Made by a program: the position numbers and the translations under genes | Part shown: positions 8,067-16,141 of the stretch, in pieces | Layout of the letters: each line of letters begins with the position of its first letter | How positions within the stretch are numbered: the stretch's first letter is position 1 | Source: an uncultured Lachnospiraceae bacterium | GTDB taxonomy: Bacteria > Bacillota > Clostridia > Lachnospirales > Lachnospiraceae | Length of the DNA: 16,514 bases | NCBI GenBank assembly: GCA_902463835.1 | Contig: CABQGZ010000018.1 | Location: 1 to 16,514, forward strand | Reading direction: 5' to 3' | Notes under the pieces: model-generated | Seen by the model: the letters and a program-made list of their open reading frames with translations, nothing else | Databases searched by the model: none | Told to the model about the DNA's origin: nothing

Positions 8067-10889
8067 GTGGAAAAGACGAGATTTCAAAAGCAGCACAAGC
8101 TTTCACAGGAGTTAAAGGGGTACTGGGGAATCCGCGCTATGACCCAGTTAAGGTATCTGGAAGAGATGCTGCGCAGTGGGATGTATACGGAGGAAAGCAC
8201 CTCGGTGGAGGCGACAGATTGGCTGTATGAGCGCTATGTTGAGAACGGCGCGATCGGAAAGAGCGATGTGGAAAGCTTTGAAAGGCTTCTTGCACCCGCC
8301 CAAGCTGCGGCAAAATCAGTGAGGGTCAGCTGCATTGGGCACGCGCATATTGACATGAACTGGCTGTGGGCCTTCGACGAGACGGTGATGGTGACTATTG
8401 AGACTTTTCGCACCATGCTGCAACTGATGAAGGAGTATCCGGATTTCATCTTCATGCAGTCCCAGGCGTCTGTCTATAAAATTGTGGAACAGTTTGCGCC
8501 GGAGCTTTTGCCCGAGATCCGGGAGAGGATTCGCTTGGGACAGTGGGAAGTGACGGCGTCCACCTGGGTGGAGGCGGATAAAAATATGCCCAATGGGGAG
8601 AGCATGGCCCGCCATCTGCTGTATACCAGGCGTTATCTGAAAAAGCTTCTTGGGCTGACCGACCAGGATTTTCGCATTGATTTCGAACCGGATACCTTCG
8701 GCCATACAGCTCAGGTTCCGGAGATCCTTTCAAGCGGCGGAGTAAAATATTACTATCACTGCCGTGGGTACGCAGAGCACAGCCTTTATCGCTGGATGGC
8801 ACCCTCTGGCAGGCAGGTGACGGTATTTCGCGAGCCAACCTGGTACAATGATCCGATCACGCCCGACACATTCCTGTATATCCCGGAATACTGTAAAGCC
8901 AACGGTCTGGAGAAAATGTGTCATGTGTTTGGCGTTGGCGACCATGGCGGCGGAGCTACACGGCGGGATATCGAGCGGATTCACGACATGGCGGGCTGGC
9001 CGTGTATGCCCGAGCTGGGCTTTGGAAAGCTGATCGACTTTTTTGAATACATTGACAGCAGGGAATTGCCGGTGGTGGATCAGGAATTGAATTTTATCTT
9101 TGACGGATGTTATACATCGGAAACGCGAATCAAGAGATCCAACCGCTTGGCGGAGACGTCCCTGCAAAGTGCAGAGACACTCAATGCCTTTTCTGCACTT
9201 TACGGAAACTACGCATATGCATCGGAGGCGTTCGCCGAGGCCTGGGAAAATGTGTTGTTTAACCAGTTTCATGATATTTTGCCGGGCTCTGGAATTATCA
9301 GTACCAGGGAATATGCCATGGGGACATATCAGAGAAGCTTTGCATGTGCAGCCGTGCGGACAAATGGAGCGGCACAGGGCTTGTCTGCTGTAGTCAATAC
9401 GGCGGCACTGCTGCCGGAGGATGCGGTTTTGGCAGACTCTGTTGCCGAGGGTGCCGGCGTGGGATTTGGTGTACCCAATTGTCGGTATACCTGCTCATCA
9501 GGGGTGATCGGCGGCGAGAAGCGCCTGTTCCAGGTTCTTAATCCGACCCAGGCTGTGTGGGACGGACTGGTGGAACTGACCGTCTGGGATTGGCCCTTTG
9601 AGCCTGGCCGCGCGGTTGTCTGCGACGAACGGGGCGAGGAGCTGCCGATCCATGTGGTGGATGGCACGATGATCACCTACTGGTCGCATAATTTCTTCCG
9701 GCTTTTGGTGAAGTGCCAGGTTCCGGCGTTTGGATATCGGACGCTTCTGCTGAAGGAGGATGACCGGCCCATTCCGGGGCCTGTCCGTACAGATCCCCGG
9801 GTCGATACACCGGTAAATGATATTGTCCTGGAAAATGAATATGTGAGGGCAGCATTTGATACGGAAACATTGATGTTGATCTCGTTTCAGGACAAGGCGA
9901 CGGGCCAGGAGATGCTGCAAAGCGGTCAGCAGGGGGGATTCTTCCTGGTGGAGGAGGATGACTCGAATGGCATGACGGCATGGCGGATCGGACGTCATAC
10001 CTCCCACCGGCCTGCTATTACAGAGATTCAGCTGAGATCCAGGGGGTACGGGGCTCTCAGAAACAGCCTTATGTTTGAAGGGAAGGTTGCCTCCTCACGG
10101 ATACAGGTCAGTATCTGGCTTGACGCCGGCAGCAGGATGCTGCACTACATGGTTCACTGCAAATGGCGTGAAATAGGCGCGGCGGGGCAGGTGATACCCC
10201 AGCTGGCATTCTGGCTGCCCTATGGGTCTGTGGATGGAAAAGTTCGGACAGATTCTGCCTTTGCCCTGCTGGAGCGGGCGCAGATGAACTACGATATTCC
10301 TGCCGGAAGCTATGCTTATCTGCCGTCGGGGAAAAAAGGGATTATGCTTGTGACAGACAGCAAATACGGATACCGCTGTACAAAAGAGGTACTTGGTGTG
10401 ACGCTGATCCGCAGTTCCTATGATCCTGACAATTTGCCGGAGATTTGCGATCATGATATTTTGATCGGTGTTGGAATTCCTGAAAATGGAGAGGCGGGCA
10501 CATTGCAGAAGGAGAGTTTGAATTTCTGCAGTAAGCCCCATGTGGTTGCCGCGTCGTCCCATCCGGGAAGTCTGGAGCTAAAGGGAGCATTGCTGGAAAT
10601 CAACCGGGAGGATGTGTTGGTTTCCTGTATCAAGATGGCGGAGGACGGCAGCGATGACGTGATTGTCCGTATGGTGGATCTTGACGGAGCGGGAGGCAGC
10701 ATCCACCTGAAATGGTGCTCCGGAATAAAAAGCGCATGTTATGTAGATGTACATGAAGACAAGCTGGAAAAAGAGGAGCCCGTTGTAGCCGGGAACATGG
10801 CTACCTTGCAGTTAGAACCTTATGGCATTCTTGCAGCTCGATTGAGATTTGACGTAACTCCTGATAACCCCCCATATTACAGCCTATAA
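8067..10889 (+). CDS. Alpha-mannosidase, glycoside hydrolase family 38
   Basis: This 940-residue enzyme would release alpha-linked mannose from oligosaccharides by the retaining, zinc-dependent GH38 mechanism. Visible GH38 marks are HAHIDMNWLW (residues 92-101, with zinc-binding His and Asp), a TWVEADKNMPNGES segment, EPDTFGH with the probable nucleophile Asp209, GVGDHGGG around residues 289-296, and QFHDILPGSG with His402 and Asp403. Layout is a helical lead-in (about 1-85), the catalytic barrel (about 86-345), the central helical domain (about 350-440) and a beta-rich C-terminal region (about 480-935). The length is close to the usual 850-1,050. There is no signal peptide or membrane segment, so it should act in the cytosol on imported glycans. 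It starts at GTG only 14 bases after the eight-module gene and closes the operon. Linkage preference (alpha-1,2, 1,3 or 1,6) and the natural glycan cannot be told from the sequence. Confidence 0.95.
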   Translation: MEKTRFQKQHKLSQELKGYWGIRAMTQLRYLEEMLRSGMYTEESTSVEATDWLYERYVENGAIGKSDVESFERLLAPAQAAAKSVRVSCIGHAHIDMNWLWAFDETVMVTIETFRTMLQLMKEYPDFIFMQSQASVYKIVEQFAPELLPEIRERIRLGQWEVTASTWVEADKNMPNGESMARHLLYTRRYLKKLLGLTDQDFRIDFEPDTFGHTAQVPEILSSGGVKYYYHCRGYAEHSLYRWMAPSGRQVTVFREPTWYNDPITPDTFLYIPEYCKANGLEKMCHVFGVGDHGGGATRRDIERIHDMAGWPCMPELGFGKLIDFFEYIDSRELPVVDQELNFIFDGCYTSETRIKRSNRLAETSLQSAETLNAFSALYGNYAYASEAFAEAWENVLFNQFHDILPGSGIISTREYAMGTYQRSFACAAVRTNGAAQGLSAVVNTAALLPEDAVLADSVAEGAGVGFGVPNCRYTCSSGVIGGEKRLFQVLNPTQAVWDGLVELTVWDWPFEPGRAVVCDERGEELPIHVVDGTMITYWSHNFFRLLVKCQVPAFGYRTLLLKEDDRPIPGPVRTDPRVDTPVNDIVLENEYVRAAFDTETLMLISFQDKATGQEMLQSGQQGGFFLVEEDDSNGMTAWRIGRHTSHRPAITEIQLRSRGYGALRNSLMFEGKVASSRIQVSIWLDAGSRMLHYMVHCKWREIGAAGQVIPQLAFWLPYGSVDGKVRTDSAFALLERAQMNYDIPAGSYAYLPSGKKGIMLVTDSKYGYRCTKEVLGVTLIRSSYDPDNLPEICDHDILIGVGIPENGEAGTLQKESLNFCSKPHVVAASSHPGSLELKGALLEINREDVLVSCIKMAEDGSDDVIVRMVDLDGAGGSIHLKWCSGIKSACYVDVHEDKLEKEEPVVAGNMATLQLEPYGILAARLRFDVTPDNPPYYSL

Positions 10890-10905
10890 GCTTTCTTTAA
10901 TTTAA

Positions 10906-10935
10906 TTGCAATTGTTGTTAACGATATGCTATAAT
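10906..10935 (+). promoter_or_regulatory. Sigma-A promoter of the reductase-kinase-regulator operon
   Basis: TTGCAA at 10906-10911 is followed after 18 bases by a perfect TATAAT at 10930-10935. TG at 10927-10928 forms an extended -10 element. The predicted start of transcription is near 10942, giving a leader of about 60 bases before the ATG at 11002. The 112-base gap after the mannosidase shows no clear terminator, so some readthrough from block A is possible. Confidence 0.75.
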
Positions 10936-10937
10936 AG

Positions 10938-10951
10938 GGGAAACGTTTGCA
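10938..10951 (+). promoter_or_regulatory. Possible LacI/CcpA-family operator over the transcription start
   Basis: GGGAAACGTTTGCA contains the perfect palindrome AAACGTTT (10941-10948) with the central CG typical of LacI-family operators. Against the catabolite-responsive element pattern TGWAANCGNTNWCA it has three mismatches. It lies a few bases downstream of the -10 box, where a bound repressor would block initiation. No LacI-type gene is in the window, so the binding protein is unknown. Confidence 0.4.
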
Positions 10952-11001
10952 GCAGGAACAGAAATAGTGGTACAAATATAGTAAAAGGAGGCTGAGGAGA
11001 G

Positions 11002-12135
11002 ATGATTTATAAGAATTTTCAGGACTTAAAATTGTCGGCCTTAGGGCTGGGAGCCATGCGCCTTCCCGTGGTGGATGGCAATGATGCGCAGATTGACGAG
11101 GCGGCTGCCCGCAAGATGGTATCATATGCCATGGAGCAGGGGATCAATTACTATGATACAGCATGGGGATATCACGATGGCAACTCGGAGCTGGTACTGG
11201 GAAAAGCACTGAAAGACTATCCCAGAGAACGCTTTTATCTGGCGGACAAATTCCCCGGATATGATCTTTCCAATATGGATAAGGTGGAGGAAATTTTTGA
11301 AAAACAGCTGGAAAAATGCCAGGTGGAATATTTTGATTTTTACCTGTTTCACAATGTGTGTGAGATGAATATTGATGCATATCTAAATGAGACATATGGA
11401 ATTTTTGCATATCTGAGAAAACAGAAAGAGAACGGGCGTATCCGCCATCTTGGGTTTTCTTCCCATGGCAGTGTGGAAGTGATGAAGCGGTTTCTTGCAG
11501 CTTATGGCGATTATATGGAGTTTTGTCAGATTCAGTTGAACTGGCTGGACTGGTCATTCCAGGATGCGCAGTCCAAATTAGAGCTGCTGCGCAGCTGTCA
11601 TATTCCGGTGTGGGTCATGGAGCCGCTGCGAGGCGGACGGCTTGCCAATCTCTCAGAGAAGGAGGCAGCGTTGCTTAAGCGTCTGCGCCCGGAGGAAGGG
11701 ATTCCGGCCTGGGCTTTCCGATTCCTGCAGGGAATTCCGGAGGTGGCAGTTATCCTGTCCGGCATGTCCAGTTTTGCTCAGCTCAAGGAGAATATCGATA
11801 CCTTTGAGACGGAGAAGCCCTTGAACTCTGAGGAGGAAGCTGCGCTGCTTCGGGTGGGTGAGGACATGACAGGGAAGACAGCTCTGCCCTGTACAGCCTG
11901 CCACTACTGCGTGAGCCATTGCCCGCAGGAGCTGGATATTCCGGGACTTTTGGAACTCTACAATGAACACCATTTTACGGGCGGAGGATTCATTGCCCCT
12001 ATGGCCTTGATGGCTGTTCCAAGGGAAAAGCATCCGAATGCCTGCATCGGCTGCAGGAGCTGTGAGGCAGTTTGTCCTCAGCAGATCAAAATTTCGGAAG
12101 CCATGGCGGATTTTGCGGCCAGGCTGGGAGAATAA
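11002..12135 (+). CDS. Aldo/keto reductase with C-terminal two-[4Fe-4S] ferredoxin domain
   Basis: This is a 377-residue predicted cytosolic oxidoreductase. Residues 1 to about 280 form an AKR barrel with the usual catalytic tetrad: Asp52 and Tyr57 in YDTAWGY, Lys83 in LADKFPGY, and His117 in FYLFHNV. QIQLNWLDW and VMEPLRGGRLA are typical of this clostridial subgroup. The C-terminus holds two CX2CX2CX3C motifs, at Cys297-300-303-307 and Cys348-351-354-358, predicted to bind two [4Fe-4S] clusters. This AKR-ferredoxin arrangement is common in anaerobes and suggests electron exchange with a ferredoxin-type partner; the substrate is unknown. AAGGAGG at 10985-10991 supports the ATG at 11002. It has its own promoter and is followed after 24 bases by the sensor kinase, so the three genes are probably co-transcribed. 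Confidence 0.93.
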   Translation: MIYKNFQDLKLSALGLGAMRLPVVDGNDAQIDEAAARKMVSYAMEQGINYYDTAWGYHDGNSELVLGKALKDYPRERFYLADKFPGYDLSNMDKVEEIFEKQLEKCQVEYFDFYLFHNVCEMNIDAYLNETYGIFAYLRKQKENGRIRHLGFSSHGSVEVMKRFLAAYGDYMEFCQIQLNWLDWSFQDAQSKLELLRSCHIPVWVMEPLRGGRLANLSEKEAALLKRLRPEEGIPAWAFRFLQGIPEVAVILSGMSSFAQLKENIDTFETEKPLNSEEEAALLRVGEDMTGKTALPCTACHYCVSHCPQELDIPGLLELYNEHHFTGGGFIAPMALMAVPREKHPNACIGCRSCEAVCPQQIKISEAMADFAARLGE

Positions 12136-12159
12136 GAGAACACAAGAGGTGAAGCGCGT

Positions 12160-13449
12160 ATGCTGCAATGGCTGACTATGACAATCTGCTTAGCGGCAAC
12201 CATACTGTTTGTGACGAATAGGTTCGGCGGAAGACTACCCGGGCCTGTTCGTGTATCTACAGCTGACGAGGCTATGAAGAATCAGCGGGCCATAGCGGGG
12301 CTTATCCGTGTAACTGCTGGCGCAGCAGCAGGTGCGGCTGTCTTCGCAGCACTGTACGGACTCTGGCCGTCTGGAGCATTTCCTGTGTCTCTGGCTGTGG
12401 GAGAACTGGTGTGTCTGGCGGATGATCTGATTCATCGTCGCCGGGAATTTCTGTTGGAGGAGATCTGTCTGTACCTTGGCAGCAATATGGTCTGGGCGCC
12501 GCTGTGGCTGTGCGGTGGGAGTGTATACCGCTATGGTGTATATTTCGCCTTGTTGGCACTATGCCTGGTTCTGATGGTAATCTACCTGGAATCCGAGGGA
12601 GGCTGGATACATCTTCAGGTTCAGTCAAGGACAGTACAATACCTGGTCATATGTCTGCCAGCGGCAGTGCTGGTCCCTGAGATTCTTATTCTGATTGCGT
12701 GCAGACCGCAGACATCAGTCCTTGCATTACTTACGTCTACCGCGTTTTTACTTCTATATATCCTTACACTGTGGCTGCAGCAGGAGCTGCTCCGCCGGGT
12801 GAATGCGGAGGAGCTGAACCGCATCATGAGCCGGTGGCAGATAGAGGCCAGGGACTATATGAATACGATCCGCTCCCAGCGGCACGATTTCAATCTGCAT
12901 GTGCATGCCCTGTCAGGGCTGATCGGAAGTGAAAAGTATGATGAATGCCGCCAGTACCTGGAAAAGCTGGTTTCCGATACGGCGGCGGTGAATGATATCA
13001 TGCCAGTAAAGGATGCGGTGGTAGGCTCCATGCTTTACAATATGCGTAAGGAGGCAAGGCGCAGAGGCTCCGATATCATATATAACATAACCTACGACAT
13101 GGAGGACATTCTCTGCAATGGCTTTGAGTGCAACAAGATTATCGGAAATCTGCTGCAAAATGCTCTGGATGCTTTAAAGACGCCGGAGGATCTGGCCTAT
13201 GGGATCCACATGAGCATCCTGAAGCGCCGGGGCTATACGGTGATCACCTCACAGAACCGTTTCACCGGCGATCGCGATCAGATTGCCAGAGTCTTTGAGC
13301 CTGGCTGGTCCACGAAAAAGGGGCACGAGGGTATTGGCCTTAGCATGGTAATGCGGACGGCAGAGCAGTACGGTGGGCGCGTCTATCCGGAATTCGAGGA
13401 GGATATGATCCGCTTTGTAGTCAACATCCCAAATCGGATAAATCTGTAA
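12160..13449 (+). CDS. Polytopic GHKL sensor histidine kinase (AgrC-like class)
   Basis: This 429-residue membrane kinase is the likely partner of the LytTR regulator that follows. The first 207 residues hold about six or seven hydrophobic segments (about 3-19, 46-69, 73-90, 102-118, 123-143, 159-180 and 186-207) with no large extracellular domain, as in kinases that sense peptides or membrane stress. A short coiled linker leads to the phosphoacceptor motif RSQRHDFNLH with His242. The ATP-binding domain shows an N box (Asn330 and Asn334 in IIGNLLQNALDAL) and a glycine box (GHEGIGL, 388-394, after GWSTKK). The dimerisation and ATPase parts match the SpoOB/AgrC type rather than the EnvZ type. 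AGAGGTG at 12145-12151 gives 8-base spacing to the ATG. The gene is 24 bases after the reductase and 58 before the regulator. The signal is unknown, and no precursor peptide gene is seen nearby. Confidence 0.92.
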   Translation: MLQWLTMTICLAATILFVTNRFGGRLPGPVRVSTADEAMKNQRAIAGLIRVTAGAAAGAAVFAALYGLWPSGAFPVSLAVGELVCLADDLIHRRREFLLEEICLYLGSNMVWAPLWLCGGSVYRYGVYFALLALCLVLMVIYLESEGGWIHLQVQSRTVQYLVICLPAAVLVPEILILIACRPQTSVLALLTSTAFLLLYILTLWLQQELLRRVNAEELNRIMSRWQIEARDYMNTIRSQRHDFNLHVHALSGLIGSEKYDECRQYLEKLVSDTAAVNDIMPVKDAVVGSMLYNMRKEARRRGSDIIYNITYDMEDILCNGFECNKIIGNLLQNALDALKTPEDLAYGIHMSILKRRGYTVITSQNRFTGDRDQIARVFEPGWSTKKGHEGIGLSMVMRTAEQYGGRVYPEFEEDMIRFVVNIPNRINL

Positions 13450-13494
13450 AGAGAAAGGAAGGATCTGGGGGAAACCTGAAATGTCCGCAGCAGC

Positions 13495-13501
13495 GAGGAG
13501 G
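13495..13501 (+). promoter_or_regulatory. Ribosome binding site GAGGAGG that selects the ATG at 13508
   Basis: GAGGAGG ends 6 bases before the ATG at 13508. An in-frame ATG at 13481 would add nine residues, including three Arg and one Lys, that are not typical at the front of a receiver domain. Confidence 0.75.
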
Positions 13502-13507
13502 AAAACG

Positions 13508-14245
13508 ATGAAAATACGCACTTTAATATTAGATGACGATCCCAATTCCAGACTGGCGGCCCTGCATGCATTGGAGACATACGATGAGGTGGAGATCGCA
13601 GGTCAGTTCTCGGAGAGCAGCGAGCTTTTCCTTTTCCTGGAACACCACACAGCCCATCTTCTTTTTCTGGATATTGAGCTTAATGAGGACAGCGGCTTTT
13701 CCGTTGCGCGGAAGCTGCGTCAGGCCAACCCTGCGCTGATGATTGTTTTCCTGACAGGCCACTCCTCTTACGCCATCGACGGGTATGACTTTCAGCCTGT
13801 GAACTTCCTGACGAAGCCCATTAACACGTTGAAGCTTGCCCAGACCATGGAGGAGGTGCGAAGACGCCTGGGGAAAATGCAGGAGCAGCGTTCCACCCAG
13901 CTGATGTTTCGCCTGAACCAGGGAGGCTACCGTATTCTGGATGTCCGTGACATCTGCTATATCGAACGCCTGCACCGGAAAAATTATATGCATACTCCAG
14001 GGGAGGTACTCTGCATCGCCAACTATACCATGCACGAGCTGGAGACCATGTTGTCCGAGCACGGCTTCTTCTTGTGCCACCAATCCTATCTGATCTCTCT
14101 GTATCGTATCATCTCAGTAAAGGATATCGGACGGCAGCTCTATGAAGCGAAAATCCGGGACGTGGAAGCTGCGATTCCCATCTCGAGAATCCGTTATGAG
14201 AAGCTTCTGGAGCTTTTGAAAAATCTTGGTGTAAAGCTTCTGTAA
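13508..14245 (+). CDS. LytTR-family response regulator
   Basis: This 245-residue regulator has a receiver domain (about 1-120) and a LytTR DNA-binding domain (about 133-240). The receiver has the acidic cluster DDD at residues 9-11, the phosphoacceptor Asp55 in LFLDIELNEDSG, and Lys103 in FLTKPIN. The output domain shows LytTR marks such as ICYIERLHRKNYMH and a FFLCHQSYLISL segment. Phosphorylated LytTR proteins usually bind pairs of short direct repeats about two helical turns apart, just upstream of a promoter. A matching pair lies 45-75 bases after this gene, in front of the ABC transporter operon, which makes that operon the best candidate target. The gene comes directly after its probable kinase and is followed by a terminator. 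Confidence 0.93.
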   Translation: MKIRTLILDDDPNSRLAALHALETYDEVEIAGQFSESSELFLFLEHHTAHLLFLDIELNEDSGFSVARKLRQANPALMIVFLTGHSSYAIDGYDFQPVNFLTKPINTLKLAQTMEEVRRRLGKMQEQRSTQLMFRLNQGGYRILDVRDICYIERLHRKNYMHTPGEVLCIANYTMHELETMLSEHGFFLCHQSYLISLYRIISVKDIGRQLYEAKIRDVEAAIPISRIRYEKLLELLKNLGVKLL

Positions 14246-14289
14246 TGATGTAAACGCAGTTTTTTCGCCTCACAGTCGTGAATCAATAA

Positions 14290-14320
14290 CACAATAATCA
14301 AGTTTTTAAGCACAATAATC
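14290..14320 (+). promoter_or_regulatory. Paired direct repeat, candidate LytTR regulator binding site
   Basis: CACAATAATC occurs perfectly twice, at 14290-14299 and 14311-14320, with starts 21 bp apart (two helical turns). LytTR regulators such as AgrA and ComE bind 9-bp direct repeats with about 12-bp spacing, and their sites begin with ACA followed by T-rich positions. The core here, ACAATAATC, agrees partly with the AgrA site ACAGTTAAG (5 of 9). The downstream copy ends 8 bp before the -35 of the transporter promoter. The binding protein is inferred from the neighbouring LytTR gene. Confidence 0.6.
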
Positions 14321-14344
14321 CACGTCTATTGCACGTGGTTTTTT
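14320..14344 (+). terminator. Rho-independent terminator after the response regulator
   Basis: CCACGT (14320-14325) pairs perfectly with ACGTGG (14333-14338) around a 7-base loop and is followed by six T (14339-14344). The stem is short at six base pairs, so termination may be partial. The loop and the right arm also contain the -35 of the next promoter. Confidence 0.7.
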
Positions 14345-14357
14345 GTTCCTCTATAAT
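14329..14357 (+). promoter_or_regulatory. Promoter of the ABC exporter operon
   Basis: TTGCAC (14329-14334) and a perfect TATAAT (14352-14357) are separated by 17 bases. Only the first three bases of the -35 match TTGACA, so the promoter may need an activator. The predicted start is near 14364, about 29 bases before the ATG at 14393. The direct-repeat pair lies immediately upstream. Confidence 0.7.
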
Positions 14358-14392
14358 AAAATCAAGTATTTTTCAACGAGAGGAGGAAGCCC

Positions 14393-16141
14393 ATGCGAAA
14401 GAAAAATGAAGATCCGGACAAGCTGGATCTGAAGCAGAAAAAGGGAACCTGGCTGCGGTTTATCAAACTGTTCCCCAAGTGCCATCTGCCATGGGTGTGG
14501 CTGACTGCCTACATCGTGTTGAGTGTTGTCAGTGTGGATCTGGCGGTAAACGAGACAGATCTTATGGCGCAGCTTTTTGCAGGGGATACCAGCGCAGGGC
14601 TGATGATACGTCTGATTGCGGTACTGATCATCAACATACTCAGCAGCAGTCTGCTGATCTTTGTGGGGCAGATTACCAGCGCCCGTATCAACCGAAACAT
14701 GCGGAATGTGGTGTTGAACAAGGTACTGCACCTTCCATTAAGCTGGTTCAAGGATGAGAATCCCAGAGAGGCGATCTACCGGATCGTCAATAATTCCATT
14801 ATGATCGACAGCACCATCATGGTGGTCATATTGCCGATTTTGAAAGCGGGTTACACAGCGATACGGGTGTTCTCCAAAGTATTCAAACATGACTGGAGAC
14901 TTTCCGCCATTATGCTTGGCTTTATCCCATTTCAGATCGTGATCGCTTTTGTTTTCGGAAGGCTCAATTTTTCCATCAGCACCAAGGGGACAAGGATCAG
15001 CGCTCATCTCACGGAAAAGCTGGCAGAGATGATCACAAATATTCCACTGGCGAAGGCTTTTGCAAAGGAGGACAAGGAGACTGTAAATGGGGAGGAGCTC
15101 ATCGGCCGCCTCTATCGTGTGAGCATCAAAGGAAGCTGGCTGGATCAGTTTAAGGAGTTGTCTGAGACGGGCGTTCATCTGCTGCAGTCACTGATCATGG
15201 TGATTGTGGGACTTCTTTTGCTTCGGAACAATGAGATCACCACACGGGCATGGATTTCCTTTTTCCTGTTTTCGTCTGTATTCAACGGTGCGGTGACCCA
15301 GTTTATGATGTATTGGAATAATATGAAGATTATCCAGGGAAATGCCGACCGCGTGGCGGAGATCATGAATGCTCCCGAGGAAAATAGGGCCGGAGAACCA
15401 TGTGACGGACTTGTGGGTGATATCACAGTGGAAAATATATGCTTTGGATATGAAGAAGAGAAGCCAATCTTAAAGAATCTAAGCTGTGTATTTCAGGATG
15501 ACTGTGTGACGGCACTGCTGGGCGTCAGCGGCTGCGGGAAAACCACACTGGTGAACCTGCTGGCGCGTCTGTACGATCCCCAGGAAGGGCGGATTGCCAT
15601 AAACGGGAAATCCGTTCACGACTATGCTCTGGAGGATTACCGCAATCAGTTTGTGCTGGTATCTCAAAATGGCATGCTGTTTTCGGGAAGTGTGAGGGAA
15701 AACGTATGCTATGGCAGCGAAGGAGTCTCCGAAGAGGCGCTCGCGGAAGCTCTGAAACAGGCGGGAGCATACGAATTCGTTATGGCCATGCCGGATGGGG
15801 TGGAGACCAGGCTGGAGGAATATGGCAATAATCTGTCGGGAGGCCAGCGCCAGCGGCTGACCGTTGCGAGGGCACTGCTGTCTAAGGCCCACTATCTGAT
15901 TCTGGATGAGCCGGCAGCTTCCATGGATGCCATCGCGGTTGCGGAGCTGATGGAGCTTCTTCGGGAGATTGCAAAGGGACGCTGCATGATCATCATCGCT
16001 CATACGGCTGCGGTACTTCCATTGGCGGAGCGTGTAGTGGTAATCGAGGACGGAGTGGTTTCGGCGCAGGGAGAAACCAGCAGAGTGAAGCAGGAAAATA
16101 GCTTTGTAAAAGAATTGATCGGGAAGAAGGTGACAGCATGA
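14393..16141 (+). CDS. ABC transporter half: fused membrane and ATPase domains (exporter type)
   Basis: This 582-residue half-transporter would pair with the product of the overlapping downstream gene to move a substrate across the membrane, most likely outward. Residues of about 35-310 form a six-helix type-1 exporter membrane domain. The ATPase domain (about 330-575) has Walker A GVSGCGKTT (377-385), a Q-loop in LVSQNG, the signature LSGGQ (481-485), Walker B LILDEP with Asp505 and Glu506, and the H-loop His537 in IIIAHT. All catalytic positions are intact. There is no N-terminal C39 peptidase domain, so it does not process leader peptides. AGGAGG at 14381-14386 lies 6 bases before the ATG. 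The stop overlaps the next start as ATGA. Its promoter carries a candidate site for the adjacent LytTR regulator. Substrates of such pairs include peptides, lipids and drugs; this one is unknown. Confidence 0.93.
   Translation: MRKKNEDPDKLDLKQKKGTWLRFIKLFPKCHLPWVWLTAYIVLSVVSVDLAVNETDLMAQLFAGDTSAGLMIRLIAVLIINILSSSLLIFVGQITSARINRNMRNVVLNKVLHLPLSWFKDENPREAIYRIVNNSIMIDSTIMVVILPILKAGYTAIRVFSKVFKHDWRLSAIMLGFIPFQIVIAFVFGRLNFSISTKGTRISAHLTEKLAEMITNIPLAKAFAKEDKETVNGEELIGRLYRVSIKGSWLDQFKELSETGVHLLQSLIMVIVGLLLLRNNEITTRAWISFFLFSSVFNGAVTQFMMYWNNMKIIQGNADRVAEIMNAPEENRAGEPCDGLVGDITVENICFGYEEEKPILKNLSCVFQDDCVTALLGVSGCGKTTLVNLLARLYDPQEGRIAINGKSVHDYALEDYRNQFVLVSQNGMLFSGSVRENVCYGSEGVSEEALAEALKQAGAYEFVMAMPDGVETRLEEYGNNLSGGQRQRLTVARALLSKAHYLILDEPAASMDAIAVAELMELLREIAKGRCMIIIAHTAAVLPLAERVVVIEDGVVSAQGETSRVKQENSFVKELIGKKVTA

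Noticed and set aside
10958..10981. ACAGAAATAG and ACAAATATAG as a second LytTR site
   Set aside because: The copies differ, are only 14 bp apart and lie in the leader downstream of the start site, so they do not fit the 21-bp upstream geometry.
14233..14267. Hairpin with T-run just after the response regulator stop
   Set aside because: Only a 3-bp CTG/CAG stem with a long loop precedes the TTTTTT at 14261-14266. The hairpin at 14320-14344 is a much better terminator.
14246..14392. Small AgrD-like signalling peptide gene between regulator and exporter
   Set aside because: No open frame of useful length with a ribosome site is present on either strand in this gap. It holds only the repeat pair, terminator and promoter.
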